DNA of 29,339 nucleotides, from contig DASULA010000148.1 in assembly GCA_036278435.1 (NCBI GenBank), positions 1 through 29,339 on the forward strand, given 5' to 3'. The DNA comes from DASULA01 sp036278435 (GTDB lineage Bacteria; Actinomycetota; Actinomycetes; Mycobacteriales; DASULA01). Shown here in pieces: positions 21,544 to 28,378 of this stretch (the first letter of the stretch is position 1; each line of letters begins with the position of its first letter). The translations under genes and the position numbers were made by a program. The notes under the pieces were generated by a model. That model was not told the origin of the DNA, made no database searches, and was given only the letters and a program-made list of their open reading frames with translations.

Positions 21544-22563
21544 TCAGTAGTAGCCGTAGTGGGCCAGGCCCAGGTGGAACTCGTTGTCCAGGGCCTGGTT
21601 CGACTCCCGGTGCAGGGCCATGATCAGTTTCCTTCGATCGTCGCTGATCATTTTTCGACCTGCCCGGGAGAAGGGGTCCACGACCGTTTCCAGCAGGTAG
21701 TTCAGGCTGAGCCTACGGTCGATCCCGGCCAGCAGTCGGTGCAGCGGGTCGTTCCCGGCCCGACGGCTCAGGTAGCCGGAGAACGGCCGGTGCGGGATGA
21801 CCTGCCAGGCCCGGGGGTCGCGCCCGGTCCGGACGAACCTGTTGAGCAGTAGGGCGATCCGGCAGGACAGCGGCGAGTAGCTCTGGTGCACTCGCTGGTC
21901 GCCGGCTGGGTAGAACGGTTCGACCGGCATGAACCGGTACAGCTCATCGAGGAATCCCCGCAGGTCGGATCGCAGCTTCTCGTAGGGGAGGACGAGGACG
22001 TTGTCCCGGCCAAAAGTCGCGACGTAGTTCCGTATGTATTTGTGCAGGTCCAGTTGCCGGGCATTCATGCTGGGGAACATCAACTGGTGTTGGCTGTGGT
22101 TCTGGAACTCGCCGTCGGCATAGTTGAGGTAACCGTCGACGGTGGGGGAGAAGTAGCGGCGCAGGGTCTGCCGGTACAACGATTCCAGCAGGTCGTCCTG
22201 CCGCCTGATCACGACGATGATCGAGGCCCTGGGAAAGAAGTGGGCGAGATTTCTGGTGGTCTGCCCGTTGTTGTGGAAGTTGTAGTGCAGGTTCCCGAAG
22301 AGCCGTTCGAGGCTGATCAGCACCGACTCCTCGGACACGGTTTCCAGCAATGTCTCCAGCGTGCGCTTCTCCCGTTCCAGATCGAGGAAGGCCGGGTCGG
22401 TGGCGGCCACCCGGGCGAGCCATTCGATGATCTCGTCGGGCGAGGTGGCCGCGTAGTTCTCGCGGTGGAGGTAGTACAGCCCGGTCAGGTGGGGGAAGCA
22501 GCGTTCCTGGAGGAATGTGGTCCCGGTCTTGGGCATCCCGACGTGGATGAAGATCCTCTTCAA
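21544..22563 (-). CDS. PAPS-dependent sulfotransferase family protein
   Basis: 339 residues from a TTG with GGAGGG just upstream. Longer in-frame extensions are Pro/Arg-rich and unlikely to be coding. The 5'-phosphosulfate-binding loop is HVGMPKTGTTFLQ at 7-19, and the 3'-phosphate-binding region is visible as IVVIRRQDDLLESLYRQ. The family transfers sulfate from 3'-phosphoadenylyl sulfate to hydroxyl groups of sugars, lipids or secondary metabolites. Here the acceptor is unknown and no sulfate-activation or biosynthetic genes are adjacent. No signal peptide; expected to be cytoplasmic. It converges on the propeptide gene. Confidence 0.85.
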   Translation of the reverse strand: MKRIFIHVGMPKTGTTFLQERCFPHLTGLYYLHRENYAATSPDEIIEWLARVAATDPAFLDLEREKRTLETLLETVSEESVLISLERLFGNLHYNFHNNGQTTRNLAHFFPRASIIVVIRRQDDLLESLYRQTLRRYFSPTVDGYLNYADGEFQNHSQHQLMFPSMNARQLDLHKYIRNYVATFGRDNVLVLPYEKLRSDLRGFLDELYRFMPVEPFYPAGDQRVHQSYSPLSCRIALLLNRFVRTGRDPRAWQVIPHRPFSGYLSRRAGNDPLHRLLAGIDRRLSLNYLLETVVDPFSRAGRKMISDDRRKLIMALHRESNQALDNEFHLGLAHYGYY

Positions 22564-22709
22564 CGGCCCTCCCTGCGCGGCGCACGGATCGTGCGCCCAG
22601 TGGTGACCAACGGTGATTGCGGGACGGGCGGAGAACTCACCATCACAGAGGCCGGTCGGGCGGTCAAGGGGGACCCGCCGCGGCCCCGCCGCCGGCGGCC
22701 GGGCTGATC

Positions 22710-22753
22710 TTGACCCTCCACCCATGCTGTGATCTATAGTGCTAGGAGCCTAG
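22710..22753 (+). promoter_or_regulatory. Promoter and dyad operator of the GntR-ABC operon
   Basis: TTGACC (22710-22715), a 19-nt spacer, and TATAGT (22735-22740), followed immediately by the inverted repeat CTAGG-AG-CCTAG (22742-22753) over the expected start site. The placement suggests autorepression by the GntR/YtrA-type regulator encoded next. The spacer is slightly long. The transcript leader would be very short. Confidence 0.6.
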
Positions 22754-22769
22754 GTGAATGGAGGTGCAG

Positions 22770-23159
22770 GTGATCGAGTTCCACCTGGACGGTCGCTCCG
22801 GAATCGCCCCCTACATGCAGCTCATCCAGCAGGTCCGCCGGGCCATGCGGCTGGGCCTGCTCGCCGAGGGCGAGCAGCTACCGACGGTCAAGGACGTGGT
22901 GGCCAAGGTCGCGATCAACCCGAACACGGTGCTCAAGGCGTACCGGGAACTGGAGTACGAGGGTCTGGTCGCACCCCGCCCTGGGGTGGGGACCTTCGTC
23001 ACCCGGACCCTGACCGACGACTCGCTGGCCGCGCACGGTCCGCTCCGCGAGGAACTGCGGGCCTGGCTGGCCCGGGCCCGGGCGGCCGGGTTGGACGCCG
23101 AGAGCATCGAGGCCCTGTTCGTGAGCACCTTTCGTACGCTGACAGAGGAGAACGTATGA
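22770..23159 (+). CDS. GntR-family (YtrA subfamily) transcriptional regulator
   Basis: 129 residues from a GTG with GGAGG 5 nt upstream; an in-frame ATG four codons earlier is also possible. The winged helix-turn-helix covers about 10-78 (YMQLIQQVRRAMRLG, LPTVKDVVAKVAINPNTVLKAYRELEYEG, GVGTFV), typical of GntR. The remaining 50 residues are a short helical dimerisation tail, the length expected of the YtrA subfamily. YtrA regulators usually repress their own operon with an ABC transporter, exactly the context here. A dyad just upstream is the likely operator. Confidence 0.92.
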   Translation: MIEFHLDGRSGIAPYMQLIQQVRRAMRLGLLAEGEQLPTVKDVVAKVAINPNTVLKAYRELEYEGLVAPRPGVGTFVTRTLTDDSLAAHGPLREELRAWLARARAAGLDAESIEALFVSTFRTLTEENV

Positions 23160-23235
23160 GCGAGCCTCGGCGAGCGAATCATCAAGGACAGTGCCACTTG
23201 TGCCTCATGCCGCCCGCAGCGAAGCGAGGACGGGC
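23160..23235. repeat. Intergenic element with GAGCGAGCC / GCGAAGCGAGG ends
   Basis: The 76 bp between the GntR and ABC genes interrupts an otherwise tight operon. It begins TGAGCGAGCCTCGGCGAGCG and ends CAGCGAAGCGAGGACGGGC, imperfect inverted motifs of a kind I recall as recurrent short elements in Micromonosporaceae and relatives. A small reading frame crossing it (MSEPRRANH...) is probably non-coding. The 3' end supplies the ribosome site for the ABC gene. Confidence 0.45.
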
Positions 23236-24129
23236 ATGAGCAGTCCCGCGCTGCACGCCGAGGGCCTGTCCAAGCGGTACGGGCGACGGGTGGCGTTGTC
23301 CGACTGCACCCTGGCCATCCCGTCCGGCCGGGTGGTTGGCCTGGTCGGCCCGAACGGCGCCGGCAAGACGACCCTGCTACAGATCGCCGTGGGCATGTTG
23401 CCGCCCACCGCCGGCCGCATCGAGGTGCTCGGCGGGCAACCGGGTTCCGGTGCCGCGCAGCTGGCCAGGGTGGGCTTCGTCGCCCAGGACACTCCCACCT
23501 ATGCCGGCCTGACCATCGCCGACCACCTGCGGTTCGGCGCCCACACCAACCCCGGCTGGGACCAGCGGCTGGCCGACGAGCGGATCGCCACCCTGGGCCT
23601 GGACCCTTCGCAGAAGGCCGGGAAGCTCTCCGGCGGGCAACGGGCCCAGCTCGGGCTGACCCTGGCCATCGCCAAGCGGCCGGACCTGCTCATCCTGGAC
23701 GAACCCGTGGCCAGCCTCGACCCGCTGGCCCGGCGGGAGTTCCTGCGCAGCCTGATGACCTACGTGGCCGAACACGGCGCGAGCGTGATCCTGTCCTCGC
23801 ACCTGGTGTCTGACCTGGAGCGCGTCTGTGACCACCTGGTCGTGCTGGTCGCCTCCCGGGTCCGCGTGGCCGGCGAGGTGGACGACCTGCTGTCCAGCCA
23901 CCACCGGCTCACCGGTGCCCGCCGTGATCCGGCCGACCTGCCCGCCTGCGTCGAGGTGATCGAGGACAGCCACACCGACCGGCAGTCCACCCTGATCGTG
24001 CGCAGCACCGCCCCGATCGACGACCCGTCCCTCACCGTCGAGCAGATCACCCTGGAAGACCTGGTCCTGGCCTACATGTCACAGGCCGCCACCGCGCCGG
24101 GTCGCACGGCCGTATTGGAGCATCGATGA
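23236..24129 (+). CDS. ABC transporter ATP-binding protein
   Basis: 297 residues from an ATG with GAGGA 5 nt upstream. Walker A is GPNGAGKTT (38-46), the Q-loop lies near FVAQDTP (81-87), the signature is LSGGQ (131-135), Walker B is LLILDEP (151-157) with E156, and the switch histidine is in SSHLVSDLE. The C-terminal 70 residues form the accessory region common in drug or lantibiotic-type exporters. Together with the permease, which overlaps by 4 nt (ATGA), it makes an ABC-2 type exporter controlled by the upstream YtrA-like regulator. The substrate is unknown; such operons often respond to cell-wall-active compounds. Confidence 0.93.
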   Translation: MSSPALHAEGLSKRYGRRVALSDCTLAIPSGRVVGLVGPNGAGKTTLLQIAVGMLPPTAGRIEVLGGQPGSGAAQLARVGFVAQDTPTYAGLTIADHLRFGAHTNPGWDQRLADERIATLGLDPSQKAGKLSGGQRAQLGLTLAIAKRPDLLILDEPVASLDPLARREFLRSLMTYVAEHGASVILSSHLVSDLERVCDHLVVLVASRVRVAGEVDDLLSSHHRLTGARRDPADLPACVEVIEDSHTDRQSTLIVRSTAPIDDPSLTVEQITLEDLVLAYMSQAATAPGRTAVLEHR

Positions 24130-25136
24130 TCTGGTTCACCTGGCGCCAGTTCCGCACCCAGACCTGGGTAATCGTCGGCGCCCTGGCCGTGCTCGGTGTC
24201 CTGCTGGCGGTCACCGGCCGCCAGATCGTCGACGCCTACGCCGCGGCCAACGTCGCGGCCTGCCACGGCGACTGCGACGCCGCCATCGCCAACTTCCTCA
24301 GCGAGGTGCGGACCGGCGCCGGCGGCAGGGTGTTCGACCTGGCAAACGCCGTCATGTACGTGGTGCCGGCACTGGTCGGCATCTTCTGGGGCGCGCCGCT
24401 GATCGCCCGGGAACTCGAAACCGGTACCCACCGTCTCGCCTGGAACCAGTCGGTGACCCGGACCCGCTGGCTGGCCACGAAGCTGGCCGTCGTCGGCGCC
24501 GTGACCGCCGCGACCACCGGGCTGCTGAGCTGGGCGGTCACGTCCTGGGCGCACCACATCGACCACGCGACCGGCGACCGGATCAGGCCGCTGATCTACG
24601 GCGCCCGCGGTGTCGTGCCGATCGGCTACGCCCTGTTCGCGCTCGCCCTCGGTGTCACCCTGGGCATGCTCATCCGCCGCACCCTGCCGGCGATGGCCGC
24701 CACCCTGGCGGTCTACGTCGTCGCCGTGGCGGCCATGCCAGAGTGGATCCGCGCCCACCTGCTTCCGGCGCGCCACGCCACACCGCCGCTGGACGTCTCC
24801 CGGCTGCACGAGATCGCGATCCGACCGGCCGGCCGGATAACGATCATCGGCGACGACCCCGGCAGTGCCGGCAACGCCTGGGTGCTGTCCAACCAGACCA
24901 TCACCCCCACCGGGCACCTGTTCACCGGACCGGCCAATCCGCAGTTCTGCGGGCCCGACCACGGGCCCAGGTCCTGCATGGACTGGGTCGCGACACTGGG
25001 CCTGCGCCAGGACGTCACCTACCAGCCCGCCAACCACTTCTGGCCCCTGCAATGGGCCGAGACCGGCATCTTCGTGGTCGTCGCCGTGCTGCTCGCCTGC
25101 TTCTGCTTCCGTTGGACCCGCCGCCACCTCACCTGA
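24126..25136 (+). CDS. ABC-2 type transporter permease
   Basis: 336 residues; the ATG overlaps the ATPase stop. It starts MIWFTWRQFRTQTW, the usual opening of this permease type. About six hydrophobic segments are visible: near 16-30, 93-110 with the conserved GAPLIARELETGTHRLAW stretch, about 119-140, 166-180, 190-205 and a last one near 312-328. A large extracytoplasmic loop of about 100 residues before the last segment contains two cysteines. It is followed by a strong palindromic terminator. Confidence 0.9.
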   Translation: MIWFTWRQFRTQTWVIVGALAVLGVLLAVTGRQIVDAYAAANVAACHGDCDAAIANFLSEVRTGAGGRVFDLANAVMYVVPALVGIFWGAPLIARELETGTHRLAWNQSVTRTRWLATKLAVVGAVTAATTGLLSWAVTSWAHHIDHATGDRIRPLIYGARGVVPIGYALFALALGVTLGMLIRRTLPAMAATLAVYVVAVAAMPEWIRAHLLPARHATPPLDVSRLHEIAIRPAGRITIIGDDPGSAGNAWVLSNQTITPTGHLFTGPANPQFCGPDHGPRSCMDWVATLGLRQDVTYQPANHFWPLQWAETGIFVVVAVLLACFCFRWTRRHLT

Positions 25137-25138
25137 CA

Positions 25139-25212
25139 CCCCGCGCCGATCTTGGTCAAAAAGGCGTTATGAGCGCTGGGATAACAGCACTTTGACCAAG
25201 ATCGGCGCGGGG
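25139..25212. terminator. Long nested palindrome (22-bp perfect stem) between convergent transcription units
   Basis: The arm at 25139-25160 (starting CCCCGCGCCGATCTTGG) is the exact reverse complement of 25191-25212. The 30-nt loop contains an inner hairpin GTTAT...ATAAC (25166-25170 with 25181-25185) flanking AGCGCT. It begins 3 nt after the permease stop and lies upstream of the 3' end of the Calx-beta gene from the other side, so it should terminate both. Its size and nesting also resemble a mobile palindromic unit (MITE/REP-like). Confidence 0.8.
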
Positions 25213-25220
25213 GTGGTTGT

Positions 25221-25240
25221 GGGGGGTGGGTGGGTGGGTG
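25221..25240 (+). other. G-quadruplex motif (GGGT repeats)
   Basis: GGGGGGTGGGTGGGTGGGTG contains four or more G3 runs separated by single T residues, the arrangement known to give very stable parallel quadruplexes. Further G-runs flank it up to 25248. It lies directly after the long palindrome, and its C-rich complement would be at the 3' end of the Calx-beta transcript. Confidence 0.75.
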
Positions 25241-25268
25241 GTTGGGGGTGTGTGAGTTTGGTTCTCGG

Positions 25269-25949
25269 TTACTGGGTGTCGTCGTTGAGGATGGTGCCGG
25301 TGCCCAGGCTGTTGATGAGGATGGCGTTGACCTGATAGTTGAGTCTGACGAAGAAGGTCTCGTCGGCCTCCTGGATGCTGTCCTGAATGGTCGACACGGT
25401 TACCGTCTTGCTGGTCTCGCCAGGCTGGAACACCAGCGTGGTCCGGACCGGGTTGTAGTCTGACGGCGGATCCGCGGTGCCGTGCGCGGTACTCACGTCA
25501 ACCGCGACCAGGTTGCTCGATGCCATTGACAGCGCCACGGTGAACGTGTCGGGGACCCCCTCCAGATTCGACACGTCGTTGATGGACAGGCCGGGTCCGA
25601 TGGTGACGGACACCTGTTCGTACAGTCCGGTGGGTTGTCCGGAGATCTGGAAGTCCACGGTGCAGGTGTAGGTGGCCGCGGTGGCGTTGCTGCCGACGTG
25701 GACGGTGCCGTTCATGGTGGCGTCGAAGCTGACCGTCAACTCCGGGTCGCAGGTGGACACCGGGGTGACGTCGGTGTTGGATACGACCCGGCCGATCGGT
25801 CCGCTCTGGCCGGGGAGCAGCACCAGGTTGGCCGTGGTGATGGTGTCGGCGTGTGCGGCGGGTAGGCCGATGAGTCCGGCGGTGAGGACGCCGGCCAGTA
25901 GTACGCCCAGCCGGGCGACTCTGCGGGGCAGCGGGGTTGACGGTGACAT
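25269..25949 (-). CDS. Secreted Calx-beta domain protein, paralogue 1
   Basis: 226 residues with AGAGGA 5 nt before the ATG. The signal peptide ends at AAHA-D (34). An N-terminal domain of about 85 residues (LVLLPGQSGPIGRVVSNTDVTP, then C67 and C96) is shared with the next two genes and has a likely disulfide. A Calx-beta domain covers about 122-224, with DVSNLEG, HGTADPPSDY, FQPGETSKTV, EADETFFVRL and TGTILNDD. Calx-beta domains are Ca2+-binding beta-sandwiches found in adhesins and surface proteins. The protein lacks an anchor and is probably released or held at the wall. It is the last of three tandem paralogues. Confidence 0.88.
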   Translation of the reverse strand: MSPSTPLPRRVARLGVLLAGVLTAGLIGLPAAHADTITTANLVLLPGQSGPIGRVVSNTDVTPVSTCDPELTVSFDATMNGTVHVGSNATAATYTCTVDFQISGQPTGLYEQVSVTIGPGLSINDVSNLEGVPDTFTVALSMASSNLVAVDVSTAHGTADPPSDYNPVRTTLVFQPGETSKTVTVSTIQDSIQEADETFFVRLNYQVNAILINSLGTGTILNDDTQ

Positions 25950-25995
25950 GGGAATCCTCTACGTCCGAGGTACCGGAGCCGCCGGGATCCCAGGT

Positions 25996-26040
25996 CGCAC
26001 GACAGTCGCATGACAGATCGCATGACGGGTCGCATGGACA
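25996..26040. repeat. Four direct repeats CGCAYGRC with 11-12 bp period upstream of Calx-beta paralogue 1
   Basis: Copies begin at 25996 (CGCACGACAGT), 26007 (CGCATGACAGAT), 26019 (CGCATGACGGGT) and 26031 (CGCATGGACA). The near-helical spacing puts them on one DNA face, as expected for cooperative regulator sites. They lie in the leader or promoter region 47-91 bp before the ATG. Confidence 0.65.
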
Positions 26041-26129
26041 GGGCGTAGGGAGCGGCATTCCCGGGCCTACCGGACCACCGTTGGTGGCGGAACCAGGATT
26101 CACCAGAACCCCGGCCATATCAATCTAAA
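26041..26129 (-). promoter_or_regulatory. Conserved 5' leader element of Calx-beta paralogue 1
   Basis: Read on the minus strand, the hairpin CCACC-AAC-GGTGG is followed by CCGGTAGGCCCGGG and ATGCCGCTCCC. The same order occurs upstream of paralogue 3 (28379-28485). A stretch including CCAGGATTCA is shared with the region upstream of paralogue 2 (27241-27283). The hairpin loops differ while the stems are kept, so a structured leader RNA is possible. Confidence 0.5.
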
Positions 26130-26146
26130 CTGTACAATCGGTACAG
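26130..26146. promoter_or_regulatory. TetR-like inverted repeat CTGTAC-N5-GTACAG
   Basis: A perfect 6-bp dyad with a 5-bp spacer lies between the Calx-beta paralogue 1 leader and the divergent VOC remnant. The TGTAC/GTACA half-sites are common in TetR-family operators. It could control paralogue 1 or be left from the lost VOC gene. Confidence 0.5.
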
Positions 26147-26162
26147 AGGGGCGCTGCTGGGG

Positions 26163-26294
26163 ATGGTCGGCTCAGGGGCTCGGGGGGCTGTCGATCAGCG
26201 CGAGCCGTGCGGCGAACGCTCGTTCCAGGTCACCGACCCCAACGGTGTCCTCGTCCAACTCCTGGACTGGAACGGGACGGGCGGCCCCGAGTGA
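26163..26294 (+). pseudogene. C-terminal remnant of a VOC (glyoxalase/bleomycin-resistance fold) protein
   Basis: 43 codons from an ATG that is probably fortuitous. The peptide reads QREPCGERSFQVTDPNGVLVQLLDWN and ends TGGPE-stop. This is the characteristic last strand pair of VOC proteins (EPWG-R-F-V-DPNG-VLQL-W). The first roughly 80 residues of the domain are missing. An operator-like dyad lies just upstream, so an internal deletion may have joined the promoter to the gene end. It sits between two Calx-beta genes on the opposite strand. From 26295 to 26438 I see no gene. Confidence 0.6.
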
Positions 26295-26438
26295 CCGCCC
26301 GTCCCACCGGTCCACTCCGGTGCGTTCTCGGCCGCGGGCACATCCGGCGGCGGTGGCTGTCCGTACGGGCCTGGTAAGGACGTTTCCTTCGATCACGACT
26401 TCGCTCGGTACCGCAGTCGCTGGTGCTCCCGATCCTGG

Positions 26439-27191
26439 TCAGGTTGTCAGGGTGTGGTCGTCGTTGAGGATGGTGCCGGTGCCCTGGGCGTCGACGATCA
26501 CGGCGGCGGTTGGGGCGGAGAGGGTGACCGAGAAGGTCTCGTCGGCCTCCTCGGTGTCGTCCGGGGTGATCGTCACGGGCACCAGCGTGGCGGTCTGGCC
26601 CGGCTGGAACGTCACCGTGGTGCTGACCGCGGTGTAGTCCGACGGTGCGGTCGCGGTGCCGTTCGCGGTGGCCACGGCAACGGTGACCGCGGTGGTCGAC
26701 GGTACGGACATCGTCACGACGAATAGGGCGACGTGGGTGGTCGTGAGGGGCCCGCCGGACGAGTCAGTGCGCGGGCCGGACGATTCGGTGTGCAGCAGGC
26801 CGGAGCTGCCCTCCTGCCCCGACACGTCGGATACGGACAGGCCCGGTACGACGTCGACGAACACGTCCTGGAGCAGCCCGGTGGACTGTCCGGCGAGCTG
26901 GAAGTCCACGGTGCACGAGTAGGAGCCGACGGTGGCGTCGGCGGCGACGGCGACGGTGCCGTTCATGGTGGCGTCGTAGCTGACCGACAGGTAGGTGTCG
27001 CAGGTCGGCACCGGGGTGATGTCGGTGTTGGACACCACCCGGCCGATGGAACCGACCTGCCCCGGCGCGAGTGTCAGGTGCGCCGAGGGGTTCACCGCGT
27101 GCGCGGCCGGCGCCCCGAGCAGCCCGACGGCCACCACACCGGCCAGCACGACACCTGTCCGGCTCAGGGCACGGGGGAGCGATGGAGACAT
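26439..27191 (-). CDS. Secreted Calx-beta domain protein, paralogue 2
   Basis: 250 residues from an ATG with AAGGA 6 nt upstream. The extension further upstream is not coding. The signal peptide ends at AAHA-V. The N-terminal domain matches paralogue 1 (LTLAPGQVGSIGRVVSNTDITPV, two cysteines, CTVDFQLAGQSTGLLQD). The Calx-beta domain has NGTATAPSDY, FQPGQTATLV, EADETFSVTL and GTGTILNDD. It carries an insertion of about 20 residues (HTESSGPRTDSSGG) between the opening strand and the rest of the sandwich, absent from paralogue 1. Localisation is extracellular. Confidence 0.88.
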   Translation of the reverse strand: MSPSLPRALSRTGVVLAGVVAVGLLGAPAAHAVNPSAHLTLAPGQVGSIGRVVSNTDITPVPTCDTYLSVSYDATMNGTVAVAADATVGSYSCTVDFQLAGQSTGLLQDVFVDVVPGLSVSDVSGQEGSSGLLHTESSGPRTDSSGGPLTTTHVALFVVTMSVPSTTAVTVAVATANGTATAPSDYTAVSTTVTFQPGQTATLVPVTITPDDTEEADETFSVTLSAPTAAVIVDAQGTGTILNDDHTLTT

Positions 27192-27525
27192 GGCAGGTCC
27201 TTGTCCTGTGTGAGTCCTGTGTGAGCGGCATGCGGCGCACCCAGGATTCAGCAGAATAACGACCAGATCAACCGAATCCGTACTTCTGGCAGCAACGGCG
27301 CAATTTCCGTTACCGCATCGCCCCAACGGCAATGGTCCGGAAAGAAATATCCGGTGCACCCGAACGGCCGCGACATCATTCCACCACTGGTGATGAGTGT
27401 ACCTGTAAAGATTTCTTTACGGCATTTGTCTGGTTGGAAGTGACGGGGTGTGTACCATTGCCGACGATGATTTGCTGCGCTGTTCCGCCGGACGTGTTGC
27501 GCCGAACGGGCTATTCATTGGCGGG
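27192..27525. other. AT-richer intergenic region upstream of Calx-beta paralogue 2
   Basis: No gene is supported in this 334-bp stretch. It includes the shared CCAGGATTCA element at 27241 and a perfect dyad GTAAAG-ATTT-CTTTAC at 27405-27420. Base composition from about 27290 to 27480 is clearly less GC-rich than the surroundings, consistent with a regulated promoter or imported DNA. Confidence 0.55.
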
Positions 27526-28317
27526 TCAGCCGCCGAGCCGCCCGTTGTCGTCGTTGAGGATCGTGCACACGCCCTGGCCATCGACGATCACGGCGTTGCC
27601 CGGCGCTGACAGGTCCACGCTGAACGTCTCGTCGGCCTCCCTGACGGTGTCCCTGGTGACGACCACGCTCACCGGCGCGCCCGTCGTGCCCGGAGGGAAC
27701 GTCACGGTCGTGTCGACCGGGGCGTAGTCGGGGTCCGCGGTGGTCGCCGTGCCGTCCGCGGTGGTCGCAATCATGGTCACCGTGTCCGGGGATGGCCCGG
27801 ACAGCCTCACGGTGAAGGAGGCGAAGGTGAAGCGGTCCCCCGGGGTGGGCGGGTCTCCGGTGTCCGGCGAGACAGCCGTGCTGCTGGTCGAGGTGGCCGG
27901 GTCACCTTCGTTCACCGCCACGTCGGTGATGAACGCGGTGGGGACCACGTCGACCACCACGTCCTGGACCAGCCCGGTGGACTGCCCGTCGAGTTGGAAG
28001 TCGACCGTGCAGGAGTACGAGCCCGCGGCGGCGCCCGGCGCGACGGTGACGGTGCCGTTCAGCTCCGCGGCGTAGCTGATGGACAACTCCGGGTCGCAGG
28101 TGGCTACCGGGGTGACGTCGGTGTTGGACGTGACCCGGCCGATCGAACCGCTCTGACCCGCCGGAAGGGTCAGATGCGCCGTGGGATTCACCGCGTGCGC
28201 GGCCGGCGCGGCGATCAGACCGACGGTGAGCGCACCGGCCAGCAGCGCGCTCAGCCGACCCAGTAGCCGACCCAGTAGCCGACCCGGGACACGTGACGAC
28301 GCGGATGACAGTGACAT
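27526..28317 (-). CDS. Secreted Calx-beta domain protein, paralogue 3
   Basis: 263 residues from an ATG with AGAGGGA upstream. The signal peptide has an unusual repetitive basic start (GRLLGRLLGRL) and ends at AAHA-V. The shared N-terminal domain follows (LTLPAGQSGSIGRVTSNTDVTPV, two cysteines, CTVDFQLDGQSTGLVQD). The Calx-beta domain has VAVNEGD, DGTATTADPDY, FPPGTTGAPV, EADETFSVDL and CTILNDD. As in paralogue 2 there is a Ser/Thr/Pro insertion near the domain start. The extra cysteine in VCTILNDD is peculiar to this copy. It is the most upstream of the three tandem genes on the minus strand. Confidence 0.88.
   Translation of the reverse strand: MSLSSASSRVPGRLLGRLLGRLSALLAGALTVGLIAAPAAHAVNPTAHLTLPAGQSGSIGRVTSNTDVTPVATCDPELSISYAAELNGTVTVAPGAAAGSYSCTVDFQLDGQSTGLVQDVVVDVVPTAFITDVAVNEGDPATSTSSTAVSPDTGDPPTPGDRFTFASFTVRLSGPSPDTVTMIATTADGTATTADPDYAPVDTTVTFPPGTTGAPVSVVVTRDTVREADETFSVDLSAPGNAVIVDGQGVCTILNDDNGRLGG
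28254..28285 (-). repeat. 12-bp tandem repeat inside the signal-peptide coding region
   Basis: GCCGACCCAGTA occurs twice in a row and then partially (28254-28265, 28266-28277, 28278-28285), encoding GRLLGRLLGRL in paralogue 3. An in-frame 12-bp unit can change signal-peptide length by slippage without breaking the frame. Confidence 0.75.
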
Positions 28318-28378
28318 CGAAGTCCCTCTGCGTTCGGCGATGCCGGGGCCGGTCGGGCTCCCGTGTCGCGCGCGGAAG

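Noticed and set aside
25996..26040. Short regular repeats considered as a CRISPR array.
   Set aside because: The repeats are only about 8 bp with 4-bp gaps. No 25-40 bp repeats with unique spacers occur anywhere in the window.
26041..26129. Identification of the leader as a ydaO (c-di-AMP) riboswitch.
   Set aside because: Only two short motifs resemble the consensus. The conserved CCGTCAGCTAACC-type segment and order are missing, so it is kept only as an unnamed conserved leader.
26172..26396. A 74-codon minus-strand frame between Calx-beta genes.
   Set aside because: The opposite strand carries the recognisable VOC C-terminus. The minus-strand product has no features.
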